Origin: Spirochaetia bacterium
GTDB taxonomy: Bacteria; Spirochaetota; Spirochaetia; Treponematales; Rectinemataceae
Assembly (NCBI GenBank): GCA_029975555.1
Contig: JARKOY010000175.1
Span: 60,793 to 124,792 of the forward strand
Direction: 5' to 3'
DNA length: 64,000 nucleotides
Positions 8,488 through 21,435 of this stretch are shown here, piece after piece. Numbering within the stretch: the first letter of the stretch is position 1; every line of letters begins with the position of its first letter. Position numbers and translations under genes: made by a program. The notes under the pieces are model-generated. The model ran no database searches and had not been told where the DNA came from. It saw nothing but the letters and a program-made list of their open reading frames with translations.

Positions 8488-9051
8488 TTATTCAGTATTT
8501 TGTTGCTCTGCAAATAGTTCAACCGTCTTCATGAATACTCTGAAGCTTTTCGAGTGATTGCATTCAATATCAAGGGGCATTGCCAATCCAAACCTTCTCG
8601 CCCCGTCATGTTTTTTGAATTCTGGTACATGACGACTTAAGAACTGATCCGGATTGGGAATGAGATCCGGATCCCGGAGCTTCCTTCTGCGCATGAGGTC
8701 TGGGAATCGATTATTTCTATATAATTCAGCAACTAGTTCCGGCACGCCAAGATACCACGCCTCGAGCGCTTGACAGACAATACGGATTTTGCTGTCAGGT
8801 CTGCCTGCATCATTACATATGCTTGAGAGCTTCCTTTTGAGCGCTATGCAATCACTTCCATCATTGTCCCGTAAAATAACGAAATGCGCACCATGCCAGG
8901 CTCTCAGTTTTATTGGAATACTCTTTTCGAGATCATTTTTCCCTCGGTGGGATATGCACTGAAACTGCAGTGAAGGAAAGCGTCTTGGAATGTAATGGTC
9001 AAGAAACAGTTGCATCGATGGTTCTTCAACCATGAACACCAGAATTCCCAT
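8488..9051 (-). CDS. DUF4276 family protein (TOPRIM-like), partner of AAA ATPase
   Basis: The 187-aa product begins MGILVFMVEEPSM, the strand and Glu expected at the start of DUF4276 proteins, and continues with FVILRDNDGSD (the acidic D-x-D strand) and QALEAWYLG. The fold is generally regarded as TOPRIM-like. Its ATG overlaps the stop of the upstream ATPase gene (TAATG), so the two are translationally coupled. ATPase + TOPRIM-like pairs are a recurring anti-phage design (AbiL, PARIS, RloAB are examples of the type). Its nucleic-acid target is unknown. Confidence 0.75.
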   Translation of the reverse strand: MGILVFMVEEPSMQLFLDHYIPRRFPSLQFQCISHRGKNDLEKSIPIKLRAWHGAHFVILRDNDGSDCIALKRKLSSICNDAGRPDSKIRIVCQALEAWYLGVPELVAELYRNNRFPDLMRRRKLRDPDLIPNPDQFLSRHVPEFKKHDGARRFGLAMPLDIECNHSKSFRVFMKTVELFAEQQNTE

Positions 9052-10262
9052 TAAGGATTTCCCCTTTCGAAAAACCCTTGCAGCCAGAGTATGCCAGGGA
9101 GATCGCCTTGTGAAACAAGCGTTTCATAGAGAGGGTTTTTAGAAATTTTGTTGATTTTTGTAAATCCTTTCTCCTTATTGAGTATATAGATTTCATCAAG
9201 ATTAAAGCCATTTAAAAATTCAGGGGAATGCGTGGAGACAAATACCTGACCGCCTCTCTGTGCGTATGATCTGAACTCCTCTGCCAGGCTCTGCATCAAA
9301 TGCGGATAGAGCTGATTTTCAGGCTCTTCTATGGCAAGAAGGGGGAATGGCTTAGGATCATAAAGAAGTATGAGGTACGCAAACATCTTGATGGTACCAT
9401 CAGAGACATATTTGGCAATGAATGGATCTTTAAATGTGCCGTCGCGAAACTTCAGGACAAGTCTGCCATCTTCCGTAGTACGGGCCTGTACTTCTTCAAT
9501 GCCGGGGACACAGCGCTTCATTGCTTCGAGAATCCGGTCAAAGGTATCTTTGTGATAATCATGTAATGTCTGCGCGACTTGAGCGACGTTATCACCCCGC
9601 ATGGAAAGGTGGTCGGCATATGCATCTTCGGGGCTTGAGCGTGCATCGGAAATGTGAAAGTCCGAAATATGCCAGTTTTCTATGAGATTTCTGAACTCCG
9701 AGACGACCCTGAATTCTTTGAACTGGCCAAGTCCTTTAATGGCAAGCACCGAAGGATCGTCGAGAATATATTCTTTCCTTTCCTCGGTTGCATCGGGACT
9801 TCCATACGCAGATTCATTGGTTATCGCTGAACCCTTGCCTTCTGAAAAATCCACAAAGTGCCACGGCTTGCCGCGTTGACCTCTCCTGAATTTGAGCACC
9901 TCGTGCTGGACATAGGCCTGTCCATTTTTTTCGGCGATGTGCAGCTCATAGGTAGCCAGCCTTCCACCTGTCTCTCTAAACTTGAGTATGATGCTGATCG
10001 GTCCGCTGCTTCCGCGGGAGACGAGTTCGCGGAATCCCCCGCGCTTTGCCGCTGCTTTTGCCACATTCTGCGTCAAAGCATCCTTTAAAAATGAAAAGAC
10101 ATCAAAAAGAGTGGACTTGCCTGATCCATTTTTGCCCACAAGAACCGCAAGCCGCGGGATGTCTTCCATGACCGTATTCTGGAAGACTCGATAGTTTCGT
10201 ATTTCGATGCTTTCAATTTTCATCGAGTGCACACTATTGGGCGATTCAATGCTTTGAGGCAT
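9051..10262 (-). CDS. AAA_21/OLD-like ABC-type ATPase of a defence pair
   Basis: About 403 aa from the ATG with GAGGGA upstream (a GTG four codons earlier and an ATG at 10223 are alternatives). Walker A is VGKNGSGKSTLFDVF, the signature region runs through the central part, Walker B is LLAIEEPENQLYPH, and the His switch is STHSPEF. This is the SMC/RecF-like ATPase of AAA_21 proteins. It lacks a fused TOPRIM nuclease; the separate DUF4276 protein, coupled to it, probably fills that role. In related pairs the ATPase senses a phage product and releases or activates its partner. Base composition is AT-richer than the methylase gene upstream. Confidence 0.82.
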   Translation of the reverse strand: MPQSIESPNSVHSMKIESIEIRNYRVFQNTVMEDIPRLAVLVGKNGSGKSTLFDVFSFLKDALTQNVAKAAAKRGGFRELVSRGSSGPISIILKFRETGGRLATYELHIAEKNGQAYVQHEVLKFRRGQRGKPWHFVDFSEGKGSAITNESAYGSPDATEERKEYILDDPSVLAIKGLGQFKEFRVVSEFRNLIENWHISDFHISDARSSPEDAYADHLSMRGDNVAQVAQTLHDYHKDTFDRILEAMKRCVPGIEEVQARTTEDGRLVLKFRDGTFKDPFIAKYVSDGTIKMFAYLILLYDPKPFPLLAIEEPENQLYPHLMQSLAEEFRSYAQRGGQVFVSTHSPEFLNGFNLDEIYILNKEKGFTKINKISKNPLYETLVSQGDLPGILWLQGFFERGNP

Positions 10263-10426
10263 TCTTTCCCTCACTTCTCTCTTTCAGTGTTTTTCCAGTT
10301 TACTACAAATATTTTGTGCTCGCTACAAATATAATTGCATTCACGTGCCCGCAGAAGTATCTGCATTGGGAGTATCCTTTATTACCGATGTAATCCAACA
10401 CTCATTGTTGAGTTCCTAAAACTCTG

Positions 10427-13348
10427 TCAGAACAATTCGCCGGGAGCCGCCTGGCTGTGCTTCTTCTCCTGCGCGAGCCGCTGGATTTCGGGCCAGCTCT
10501 GCACGAGGCTGTTGTAGGCGAGGGCTTCGGCGGCGCGCTTTTTGCGCTCGCAGACGGTGTAGAGGCGGTAGCAGAGTTCGCGGGCGGGTTCGGCGCGGCT
10601 GCCGAGGTCGCGAACGACGTCGGCGGTGCTGGCTTCGCCCTTGGCCTCGAGCGAGCGGATGAGCTGGTGGAGGGTTTCCCAGACGGGCATGCTGCGGTCG
10701 GTGGCGGGGTTCCAGCTGGAAGGATATTCCGCGGGTCTGAGCAGGCGCACCTTGCCTTTGGCAGCGTACAGGATGCCTGCGTCGACCATGGCGTCCACGC
10801 TGGTGTCCTTGGCCTTGGAGAGGGTTTCGGCCACACCGAACTCGCCTTCGGCAAAGCCGTACTGCTCGAACCATGCGAGGGCCCAGCGGCTTTCGGCGTC
10901 AAAGTCGCCTTCCTGCTCGGCGATGGTTTCGTCCAGCACCTGATTGATGAGCGCGAGGGCGTCGCGGACGGTGAGGGGGTGGCCTTCGGCATCGAGGATG
11001 CGGGCGTAGCGGGTAAAGATGGCCATGCCGGGGCCAATGGCTGCCTGGGCGAGGTCCACGGGCGCAATGTTGCTGTGCTGGAGGGTGCGCAGTGCCTTGG
11101 GCAGTTCGGCCTTGAGGTGGGAGACGAATTCCCGCCGGGTGCCGGTAGGTGCGTCCTGCGGGCGCGGGCGGCAGACGAGGACAATGCTGGAGGCGAGGGC
11201 GTTGGTGCCTATTCCAACCATACGACTGCCCCGCTCTGTGCGAATCGGCCAGGTGCCAGTGACGCCAAAGCCTGCCTGGATCACCGCACTGAGGAAGGTT
11301 TCCCAGCCGGTGCTGGCTACGCCAAGCTCGGACTCTTCTTCTGACTGCTTGAAGGCATAGTAGATGGTGACAGGGAAAGCGGGGTGAGCCTGCTCGGCAA
11401 GGCGGTGCATGGCTGCCTGCATGCCGGTGAGGAAAAAACGCTCGGCTTCTTCCTTGCTGCCGTGGCGGTAGGGTGTTGCGACAAGTTCGTCGGCCTTGGG
11501 AACGGCGAGGGTGCCGAAAAGATCGGGATAGACAGGCCGCAGGGTTCGGCGGAGCCAGACGTAGAAGAAGTCCGAAAGGTCCGCATAGCCGATGTTGTCG
11601 TAGTAGGGGGGATCGGTAGAGAGCACCTTGCTGCGGCTGCTGGTCTGGAACTGGGCGTCCTCCTGGCGGGCAGTACCACTCGGGGTCGCCGGCGTAGTGG
11701 AAAGGGCTTCGCAAGTCCAGTCCACCATGGCCATCCAGTTGCCGGTGGAATCGCAGAAAGGATTTGCCTCTGCATAGTCCCAGACCATCGGGATAGCCTG
11801 GCGGCCAAAAGTATTACGGATTAGATCACGAGGGCTATTCCAGCTACATATTGAAGACCAGTAATCGCTGCATTTATCCATTGCCAGCCCCAGATACACC
11901 CCCACCGCTTCTGCGTATGCGCGGGCGCCGGAGCCTCCTGCAGCGAGGGGGATGCGGTCGTCGGCGAGGCCGGCTGCCAGGGCGTCCTGCTCGATGCGCG
12001 CAATGGCCTGTGGCACCAGATCGGCAAAGGTGGTGAGCGCCACAAGCTGTCGCGGGGTGAAGAGGTCGGCCCATTTTGTCATGCCATATTCCTGAATTCT
12101 GAACCCCAGGGCTTTTTGAGGAAGGTTAGTTTCGGGTTTCCATGTGGGCTGGGCTTTTTCTGCAATATCTTCATGTTCTTTCTGGGGCGACAGATACACT
12201 CTACCATTGTCCCCTTCTGCCACAATGGCCATAAGCCGCGCGCCCATCCGGCCAGCTTTCGCCTCAGCTCTCAGATATTCAAAGGGCATTGGTGATCCTG
12301 ACATTAAACAAAAGAAACTTGTACCGCTTCCCCCTAACTTTGTCCCCCGCTTCGCCGCCTCCAGGTTCTTCGGCACGCCCACCTTCACTCTGAAGCGGTA
12401 GCCGCCATGCTCAATAACCGGCTCCACATAGGCTTCCTTGCCGCTCTTGGTGGACATCAGAAATTTGCTTGTAAGCGGAACCTGAATATTCGCAAAAGCG
12501 GGGTTGGGGCTCCGTACCGTGCGGGCCCAGATCCATGCGATCACCGTGAGCTCTCTGCCGCGGTAGCGCTCCAGATCGGGCCGCTCCCGGATCATCTCGT
12601 CGGTAATGTGTACCGTGGGATAGAGCGTGCCAATGCGCCGCTCTGCTTCGCTGCGCATCCACAGGCCATAGTGTCGCACGTCCTCGGCAAGCCCCTGGGC
12701 ACCCTTCCACGGGCGCGCAATAAGCTCGTGCCCGCACCGCGCATCGGGATTGACCGGCGCACGCCCCGCAAAGCGCGGCGGAATTTCGATCATCGCCTTG
12801 TTGATCAGCACCGCCACCGGGTTCAAGTCGCTCGCCCACGCCTCGAGCCCCAGGCGCTGGGCTTCCAGCGGGATGCTCCCGCCACCGGCAAAGGGGTCGT
12901 GGAAAGCAGGCAGCCTCGCGGGATCAAAGAGCTCCGCCGCGCGCGCATGTCCCGCATTGCGTTCGCAGGTGCGCCGCCAGCTTTCCCGTATCTCACGCCG
13001 CGCCTTCTGAAGCACCTCTTCATTGGTGGTGTTTTCCCACTGCACCAGCTCCTCGATGATGCCGAAGAGCCGCTCGCGCTCGGCTTGCTGCGCTTCCTCG
13101 GTAGGAAAGAGCTCAGGATGGGCGGAGGGGTCGTCCACCATCTGGGCAAAGAGTACTGCGCGTACCGCAGCTAACGGCTTTCGAGACCACCATAGGTGCA
13201 GCGTGCTCGGGTGCCCGTGGCGGATGGACTTCTCCCGCGCGCTCGCTTCGCTAATTGCCTCGAGCGGCAGGGCTACCTCGATGAGCTTTCTGGGAGCGGC
13301 ACGTGATGCGTCAGCCGCAGGGCGCGGCTGGCTTCCAAACATATTCAT
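10427..13348 (-). CDS. DUF1156-type adenine-specific DNA methylase, defence backbone
   Basis: About 973 aa. The ATG at 13348 (MNMFGSQ) follows AAAGGA; the 16-codon upstream extension lacks a site. The N-terminus holds DUF1156 (LIEVALPLEAISEASAREKSIRHGHPSTLHLWWSRKPLAA). The SAM-binding motif is DPFAGGGSIPLEA and the catalytic motif is DPPYYDNIGYADLSDFFYVW, as in N6-adenine methylases. Together with the DUF499 ATPase and the SNF2 helicase it forms a recurrent gene set in bacterial defence islands. It probably marks self DNA, or supplies recognition, for that set. It is transcribed in the same direction as its partners but separated from each by an inserted module. Confidence 0.87.
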   Translation of the reverse strand: MNMFGSQPRPAADASRAAPRKLIEVALPLEAISEASAREKSIRHGHPSTLHLWWSRKPLAAVRAVLFAQMVDDPSAHPELFPTEEAQQAERERLFGIIEELVQWENTTNEEVLQKARREIRESWRRTCERNAGHARAAELFDPARLPAFHDPFAGGGSIPLEAQRLGLEAWASDLNPVAVLINKAMIEIPPRFAGRAPVNPDARCGHELIARPWKGAQGLAEDVRHYGLWMRSEAERRIGTLYPTVHITDEMIRERPDLERYRGRELTVIAWIWARTVRSPNPAFANIQVPLTSKFLMSTKSGKEAYVEPVIEHGGYRFRVKVGVPKNLEAAKRGTKLGGSGTSFFCLMSGSPMPFEYLRAEAKAGRMGARLMAIVAEGDNGRVYLSPQKEHEDIAEKAQPTWKPETNLPQKALGFRIQEYGMTKWADLFTPRQLVALTTFADLVPQAIARIEQDALAAGLADDRIPLAAGGSGARAYAEAVGVYLGLAMDKCSDYWSSICSWNSPRDLIRNTFGRQAIPMVWDYAEANPFCDSTGNWMAMVDWTCEALSTTPATPSGTARQEDAQFQTSSRSKVLSTDPPYYDNIGYADLSDFFYVWLRRTLRPVYPDLFGTLAVPKADELVATPYRHGSKEEAERFFLTGMQAAMHRLAEQAHPAFPVTIYYAFKQSEEESELGVASTGWETFLSAVIQAGFGVTGTWPIRTERGSRMVGIGTNALASSIVLVCRPRPQDAPTGTRREFVSHLKAELPKALRTLQHSNIAPVDLAQAAIGPGMAIFTRYARILDAEGHPLTVRDALALINQVLDETIAEQEGDFDAESRWALAWFEQYGFAEGEFGVAETLSKAKDTSVDAMVDAGILYAAKGKVRLLRPAEYPSSWNPATDRSMPVWETLHQLIRSLEAKGEASTADVVRDLGSRAEPARELCYRLYTVCERKKRAAEALAYNSLVQSWPEIQRLAQEKKHSQAAPGELF

Positions 13349-13758
13349 ACTGATTCCTTTGCAATCGTGTAGCAGTACAGGGCCGTGGGGATGCATTGCA
13401 GCGTCATGCGGCCTGTTCTGATAGTTCCACTATATGTTTTCGTCGTGATAATGGCATTATGGCCCAGGTTGTGTTGGGAGGCAAGCGATGTACGCATTCT
13501 CGGAACAGGGAAGTCTCTTGATGGGATATGTTGATCATGACTAGCACAAATCTTATTTTTCATGTTCCCTGCTGCAAGTATGTAACAATAAGCATGAAAT
13601 TTTTTATCTAATGTTACATTATAAGATAATAATATATATGAAAATAAAATAGCTATGTTTATATTTTCATATCAGTCGCCATGACTGCAAAGGCATGGTG
13701 CGGTGCTAGTGCTGTTTGGAAGGAGGGTCATTGAGGCGAGTTTGAGGAACTCCACCGG
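13349..13758. other. Intergenic region, no gene
   Basis: 410 bases between the methylase gene and the Abi_2 gene. The middle (about 13560-13680) is strongly AT-rich and may hold the methylase promoter, but I see no convincing -35/-10 pair, no tRNA and no repeat. Confidence 0.5.
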
Positions 13759-14676
13759 CTATTGCATAGGGTTCCAGATCGTATGTTGTTCCCACTGCTT
13801 AGGGAATCCCATGAGGTCCCGGGGAATATCTTGGTATTCTTCTAGAAGATTGGTGAGACGTTCCTGCCATCTGGTGTGGGGAGCAAACTTCCATAAGAAA
13901 TATCTCAAAATCGATAGCACGGAAAATACTCGATTCTTCTGAATAGTAACAGGCGTATGCCAGGCTGGAAAATTCTCGGGTTCTGGAATCTTAGGTTTTA
14001 TACTCAATTCTCGATTCCATAAACGACCATGATGAGCACAGAGATTTCTGATATAATTCAATGTCAGAAGCCATGATTTCAAAACTGCAGCACTAAGCTC
14101 TACCTCATCAGCAAGCAATTTGATTTCCCGATCTGCCATCCCATTAAATAGATACAAGACAGTCCCGAAACTTATGACCTCCACGGCGATCCACAGTGGA
14201 GGGTAATCATGGAAATCTCCGTACTTTGATTGAAAATGCTGTAGAAATTCCTCTTTTGAACGGTTCGTTTCATCTTTCACATGCTGCAAAAAAGATTCAT
14301 GATGTTCTAAATCCATCTTGGGAAGATTTCTTCTATCAAGATAACCAAAGGCTCCGTGTTGCAGTGTAAAAATATTGGTGAGTCTCGTTTTTATCGCAAT
14401 TTCAACCCGTTCAATCCCATCAAGCACCAATAATCGAAGGAAGCGATCAAATTCATATCTTCGCCAAATGACATCGAATCTGGCATCAGGCAAGAACTCA
14501 TCAAGTCTTTCTCATGAAGGGGATTTTTGACGGAATGGATAGAGGTATCCCGAGAGTCGGTAATAATTTACTGATCGCAGCTTTTCAATAAGAAAAGAAC
14601 GTTCTGCTATTAGGCCGCGAGAGAGCAATAGATCAGCTTGTTCTTCATAGGTTAAGGCTGGCTTTTTATATTCCAT
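13759..14676 (-). pseudogene. Abi_2 (AbiD/AbiF) family abortive-infection gene interrupted by in-frame TGA
   Basis: Read from the ATG at 14676 the frame gives MEYKKPALTYEEQADLLLSR..., then LRSVNYYRLSGYLYPFR, the typical Abi_2 N-terminus. It meets TGA at 14512-14514 and continues in the same frame through ERLDEFLPDARFDVIWRRYEFDRFLRLLVLDGIERVEIAIKTRL to the family's C-terminus. The joined length, about 305 codons, is normal. RNLCAH is the R-x4-H HEPN motif of the family. The downstream part could be translated alone from a TTG (244 aa) but would lack the conserved start. Either a recent nonsense mutation or a base error; no frameshift is needed. Confidence 0.85.
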
Positions 14677-15143
14677 TGTTATACCATATAAAACAAAAAC
14701 CCACCAATTTGGGCATGCTTTCGCAGAGGCCTGGCGGGTATGCTGATTAAAATATACGATCTCTTCGAATACCTGTCAATATCCTGATTTGAAAAATTCA
14801 TATTTGTGGAGCTTGCTCGGTATGTATGTCCGATTGGGTTTGAATCGCGGATTACAATACCACCACTAGAGCTTCCCGGGTGTGGTACGTAGCGGCCAGC
14901 CTGGCTTTTTCAGTTTACGGCAGATTCAACTCCTGGCAATTTGCCGGATTGATGACCTGGAAAGCTGCTTCCGGATACGCAGCTGCCCGGGCTTTTGGCG
15001 CACGCGCCTTTCTCTTTTCCGACCACTTGAATTTTGCTGAATTCATGGATTGCAATTCCCAATATTTATATAAAAATTAGGAATTCGACTCCACAAATTT
15101 TCAATTTCTATATTTCAATTTCCTTGTATTTGATCTCTATCGT
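14677..15143. other. Intergenic region, no supported gene
   Basis: 467 bases between the Abi_2 gene and the helicase. A 66-codon plus-strand frame at 14880-15080 has no ribosome site and no recognisable family, so I do not call it. No terminator with a clear stem and T-run was found. Confidence 0.5.
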
Positions 15144-18722
<3,579 letters not shown>

Positions 18723-18802
18723 CGAGATTCCTTCTATGTTTAGAAATAATCAGAGGATACGATGTAAGGCGCCTTATGCGCAGCAGTGGCGATCATCGTT
18801 CT

Positions 18803-20404
18803 TCACTCCTCATTCCAGCCTTCGCTCTGGACGAACGAGGCGAAACGCTCTCTGAGAGCCTTGCGGAAGCTGTGGCCGGTGAGCCCAAGCAGGCGGGCGG
18901 CAGCCTCGCGGTTGCCGTGGGACTGGCGCAGGGCGCGGGCAAAATATTCCCACTCGATTTGGAGCATGCGGGCGCGCAGGTCGATGCCGTCTTCATGGAG
19001 GTCCGTCGGAGGCATTTCTTGTGCGCGCGCAGGCTGCATGGCGCGGACGTCGCTTGGGAGGTGGTCGGGAAGAATCGCGTCGTGCTGGGCGATCGCTGCG
19101 GCGCTGCGCACTGCGTTCAATAGTTCACGGACATTGCCGGGCCAGGTGTACCTCAATAAAAGCTCTTGTGCCTCTTCGGTGAGATATTTATGCTCGCCGT
19201 AGTCTTTGTTCCACGTCGCGAGGGTCTTTCGGACGAGGGCTTCGATATCCTCTTTGCGCTGGCGCAACGGAGGAATGGTGATGGCAATGACGTTGAGCCT
19301 CTCGTAGAGGTCGCGTCGGAATGAGCCCTGGGCTATTTTCTGCTTGAGATCGCTGTTCGTGGCGGCGATGATCCGCACATCTACCGTGGCAAGGTGGTCT
19401 GCACCGACGGGGTAAAATGTCTTATCTTCGATTGCCTTGAGGAGTTTTGCCTGCACAAAGGGCGGCAGGTCGCCTACTTCATCGAGGAAGAGCGTCCCTT
19501 TGTCTGCCGAACGGAGCGCGCCTGTCTTGGCCCTGTCCGCGCCGGTGAATGCGCCGCGCTCGTGACCAAAGAGCGTGCTCTCGGCCAGGCCTTCGGGAAT
19601 TGCCGAGCAGTTGAGCTCGATGAAAGGAGCCTGACTTCGCCTGCTTTGCTCGTGGATGTACCGCGCGAGCATGGTCTTGCCCGTGCCGGTCTCGCCGAGG
19701 ATGAGGACAGGCTCATTGTACCGAGCGGCGCGTTCGGCCCGCCCCAGCGCCTCGCGCAAGGCGTTACTCGTGGCGATGATCCCCCGATCAGGTTCTCCAG
19801 CCTCAAAATCCGGAGTGTACAATGCCTCCGCCGTGGTGGATTCGTGGCACATGGCTGCGTCGCCTATATCAGGCGCACCCTGAAAAAGTATCCGAGAGCG
19901 CACCGGCGCGCGCTGCACAGGAAGCGAGGGCGTCGCGTCGGTGATATCCCTGACCCGGTAAGCCCCCTGCGCGTAGTGCGGCGGAATGCCCTGGAGCAGC
20001 CGCACCCTATACCTTCCGGTTTTGCCAGCCAGCAAGAGGCACGATTTCATCTGAGGCGTGCCGGAATCGAGGAGAAAATACCACTCATTCGTCTGCGACG
20101 ACATCGACTGGTCGATGGTTGTCAGCACGGTCTCGAGCTTGCGCCAGATTTCTTCGTACGACACGAGGTCCTCAAGCGGAAAGTCGACAACGTTGAGGCG
20201 CGCAGCGATCTTCTCCGCACGCATTTCTTCCTCAAGATCTTTGGCGCGTTCGACGGCGCCTGCCCCTGCACAAAGCACATAGAGTTCGTCGAACTGTCGG
20301 ATTTTTAAAAGAGACAAAATCGGGCCCGGCGCATCATCGTCGGCGGGATATGGGTCCTTCATTCCGACAAACGTTATGAGAATCTTGCGAGCCATGATGT
20401 ACAT
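18803..20404 (-). CDS. RtcR-like sigma-54-dependent activator with N-terminal CARF-like domain
   Basis: 533 aa in three parts. Residues 1-165 are a Rossmann-like sensor (ARKILITFVGMKDPY..., with FLLDSGTPQM at 110-119), the S-G-T-P-Q-M loop typical of CARF domains such as that of RtcR. Residues about 205-445 are the AAA+ domain: Walker A GETGTGKT (237-244), the sigma-54 contact loop GAFTGA (284-289), LFLDEVGDLPP and R-finger region. Residues about 490-533 are a Fis-type helix-turn-helix. RtcR itself controls RNA repair genes, and CARF domains bind cyclic oligoadenylates or RNA ends. No rtcA or rtcB is present here; the neighbours are defence genes and, divergently, a porin with a sigma-54 promoter. 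Its ligand and targets are inferred. Confidence 0.85.
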   Translation of the reverse strand: MYIMARKILITFVGMKDPYPADDDAPGPILSLLKIRQFDELYVLCAGAGAVERAKDLEEEMRAEKIAARLNVVDFPLEDLVSYEEIWRKLETVLTTIDQSMSSQTNEWYFLLDSGTPQMKSCLLLAGKTGRYRVRLLQGIPPHYAQGAYRVRDITDATPSLPVQRAPVRSRILFQGAPDIGDAAMCHESTTAEALYTPDFEAGEPDRGIIATSNALREALGRAERAARYNEPVLILGETGTGKTMLARYIHEQSRRSQAPFIELNCSAIPEGLAESTLFGHERGAFTGADRAKTGALRSADKGTLFLDEVGDLPPFVQAKLLKAIEDKTFYPVGADHLATVDVRIIAATNSDLKQKIAQGSFRRDLYERLNVIAITIPPLRQRKEDIEALVRKTLATWNKDYGEHKYLTEEAQELLLRYTWPGNVRELLNAVRSAAAIAQHDAILPDHLPSDVRAMQPARAQEMPPTDLHEDGIDLRARMLQIEWEYFARALRQSHGNREAAARLLGLTGHSFRKALRERFASFVQSEGWNEE

Positions 20405-20415
20405 GCTAACACCTA

Positions 20416-20431
20416 AGCAGAAATCATGCCA
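20416..20431 (-). promoter_or_regulatory. Candidate sigma-54 (-24/-12) promoter in front of the RtcR-like gene
   Basis: On the minus strand TGGCATGATTTCTGCT matches TGGCAC-N5-TTGCW with two changes, keeping GG and GC at the exact spacing. The predicted start of transcription would fall only one or two bases before the first ATG, so the message would be almost leaderless; that lowers confidence. Confidence 0.4.
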
Positions 20432-20503
20432 GATAAAAAGTAAACAATTGGGCCCGAAATATGTGGAAAAAAGGGCTCGATCCGGTGTGACGCGGCCTCG
20501 GTG

Positions 20504-20599
20504 CGTACCTTTTGTTACGTACCTTCAGGAACGTTCGGTCCTTTTGGGTTAGTCGGGGGTGAGTGCCGAAGGCCGAACACCGCGTCAATAAAAATTGAC
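20504..20599. promoter_or_regulatory. Possible activator-binding region between regulator and porin
   Basis: Contains a direct repeat CGTACCTT (20504-20511 and 20518-20525, 14-base period), the palindrome GAACGTTC (20529-20536) and GTCAA-N6-TTGAC (20584-20599). These lie about 55-150 bases upstream of the sigma-54 promoter at 20653, the usual place for enhancer-type activator sites. Assignment is by position only. Confidence 0.4.
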
Positions 20600-20652
20600 A
20601 ACCTATTGCAATAACAGCAAATGCGTCTCTTTGCCGAAAAATTCAGCGTAGC

Positions 20653-20668
20653 TGGCACGATATTTGCT
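20653..20668 (+). promoter_or_regulatory. Consensus sigma-54 promoter of the P13 porin gene
   Basis: TGGCACG-ATAT-TTGCT is a full match to the -24/-12 consensus with exact spacing. The start of transcription would be near 20679, leaving a leader of about 110 bases before the porin ATG. Confidence 0.85.
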
Positions 20669-20791
20669 AAATATCTCATGCGCAGGCTTGGAAAAGAGCT
20701 CCCTCTCTAAGTTTCACGAGTCAAAATCATAGAAAAAAGTGGCCCCGACGGGCCTGCGCACGATTTTATTTCCATTTTTCTAGGAGGACGT

Positions 20792-21361
20792 ATGAAGAAG
20801 GTAGTGTTCGTACTCATGTTCCTGTGCCTCGCTGCCGCAGCCTTTGCAGACAACGGCACGGTCTCGTCGGTCTCTGGGATGATCAAAAGCGATCTATTTA
20901 AAAATCAAAGCAAAATTCAAAGCCTTTCGCAGAGCCTCACGTCGACCGAAAAAATGGCGCTCTACACCGAATATAAAAAAGACCCCTGGGTGCCATTCCT
21001 CGTAAACTTCCTGGTCGGCGCCGGCGTCGGTTCATTCATCGAAGGCGACACCACGGGCGGCCTGATCGCGCTGACCGGCGACCTGGTGGGGCTCGGCTCG
21101 GTGCTCATCGGCGTCAGTGCGTACGCGAATGAGGTCTATTGGGATCCTTACACGACAAAAGGCGTGGGGCTGACGACCTTTGGCTATATCGTGATCATCG
21201 GTTCGAGGATATTCGAGATCATACGCCCCTTCACCTACACCGCGCGGTATAACTCGACCTTAAAGCAGTCGTTGAACTACATCGAAGGGTTGAGTTTTGC
21301 GCCGACGTTCGAAAATGGCGTCGCGGGAATTTCACTTTCCTACTCGGTCAGGTTGAACTAA
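20792..21361 (+). CDS. P13 family outer-membrane porin
   Basis: 189 aa with a clear signal peptide (MKKVVFVLMFLCLAAAAFA, cut after AFA). The mature part has the P13 pattern: KDPWVPFLVNFLVGAGVGSFIEGDTTGG, a hydrophobic GLIALTGDLVGLGSVLIG segment, and a short amphipathic C-terminus ending SYSVRLN. P13 proteins are channel-forming outer-membrane proteins of spirochaetes, so this is the best taxonomic marker in the window. AGGAGG precedes the ATG. Transcription is from a consensus sigma-54 promoter, and the gene is divergent from the RtcR-like activator, which may control it. A strong terminator follows. Confidence 0.82.
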   Translation: MKKVVFVLMFLCLAAAAFADNGTVSSVSGMIKSDLFKNQSKIQSLSQSLTSTEKMALYTEYKKDPWVPFLVNFLVGAGVGSFIEGDTTGGLIALTGDLVGLGSVLIGVSAYANEVYWDPYTTKGVGLTTFGYIVIIGSRIFEIIRPFTYTARYNSTLKQSLNYIEGLSFAPTFENGVAGISLSYSVRLN

Positions 21362-21391
21362 AAAAGGCGTAGTCGCACGAAAGGCATCCAG

Positions 21392-21435
21392 GGCGCCGAC
21401 GGGGCAAAGTTTCTTTGCTCCGTCGGCGCCTTTTT
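21392..21435 (+). terminator. Rho-independent terminator after the porin gene
   Basis: An 18-bp stem with one G-U pair (21392-21409 against 21413-21430), a three-base loop and TTTTT after the stem. Confidence 0.93.

Noticed and set aside
10330..10352. Sigma-54-like site upstream of the AAA ATPase gene
   Set aside because: On the minus strand GGGCACG and TGCAA are present, but the spacing between GG and GC is off by one for the matching register, which sigma-54 does not tolerate.
14512..14514. TGA in the Abi_2 gene as selenocysteine or a reassigned codon
   Set aside because: No SECIS-like hairpin visible right after it, no reason for Sec in Abi_2 proteins, and TGA ends many other genes in this window.
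14880..15080. 66-codon plus-strand frame
   Set aside because: No ribosome site, no recognisable family, and located in an otherwise featureless intergenic region.
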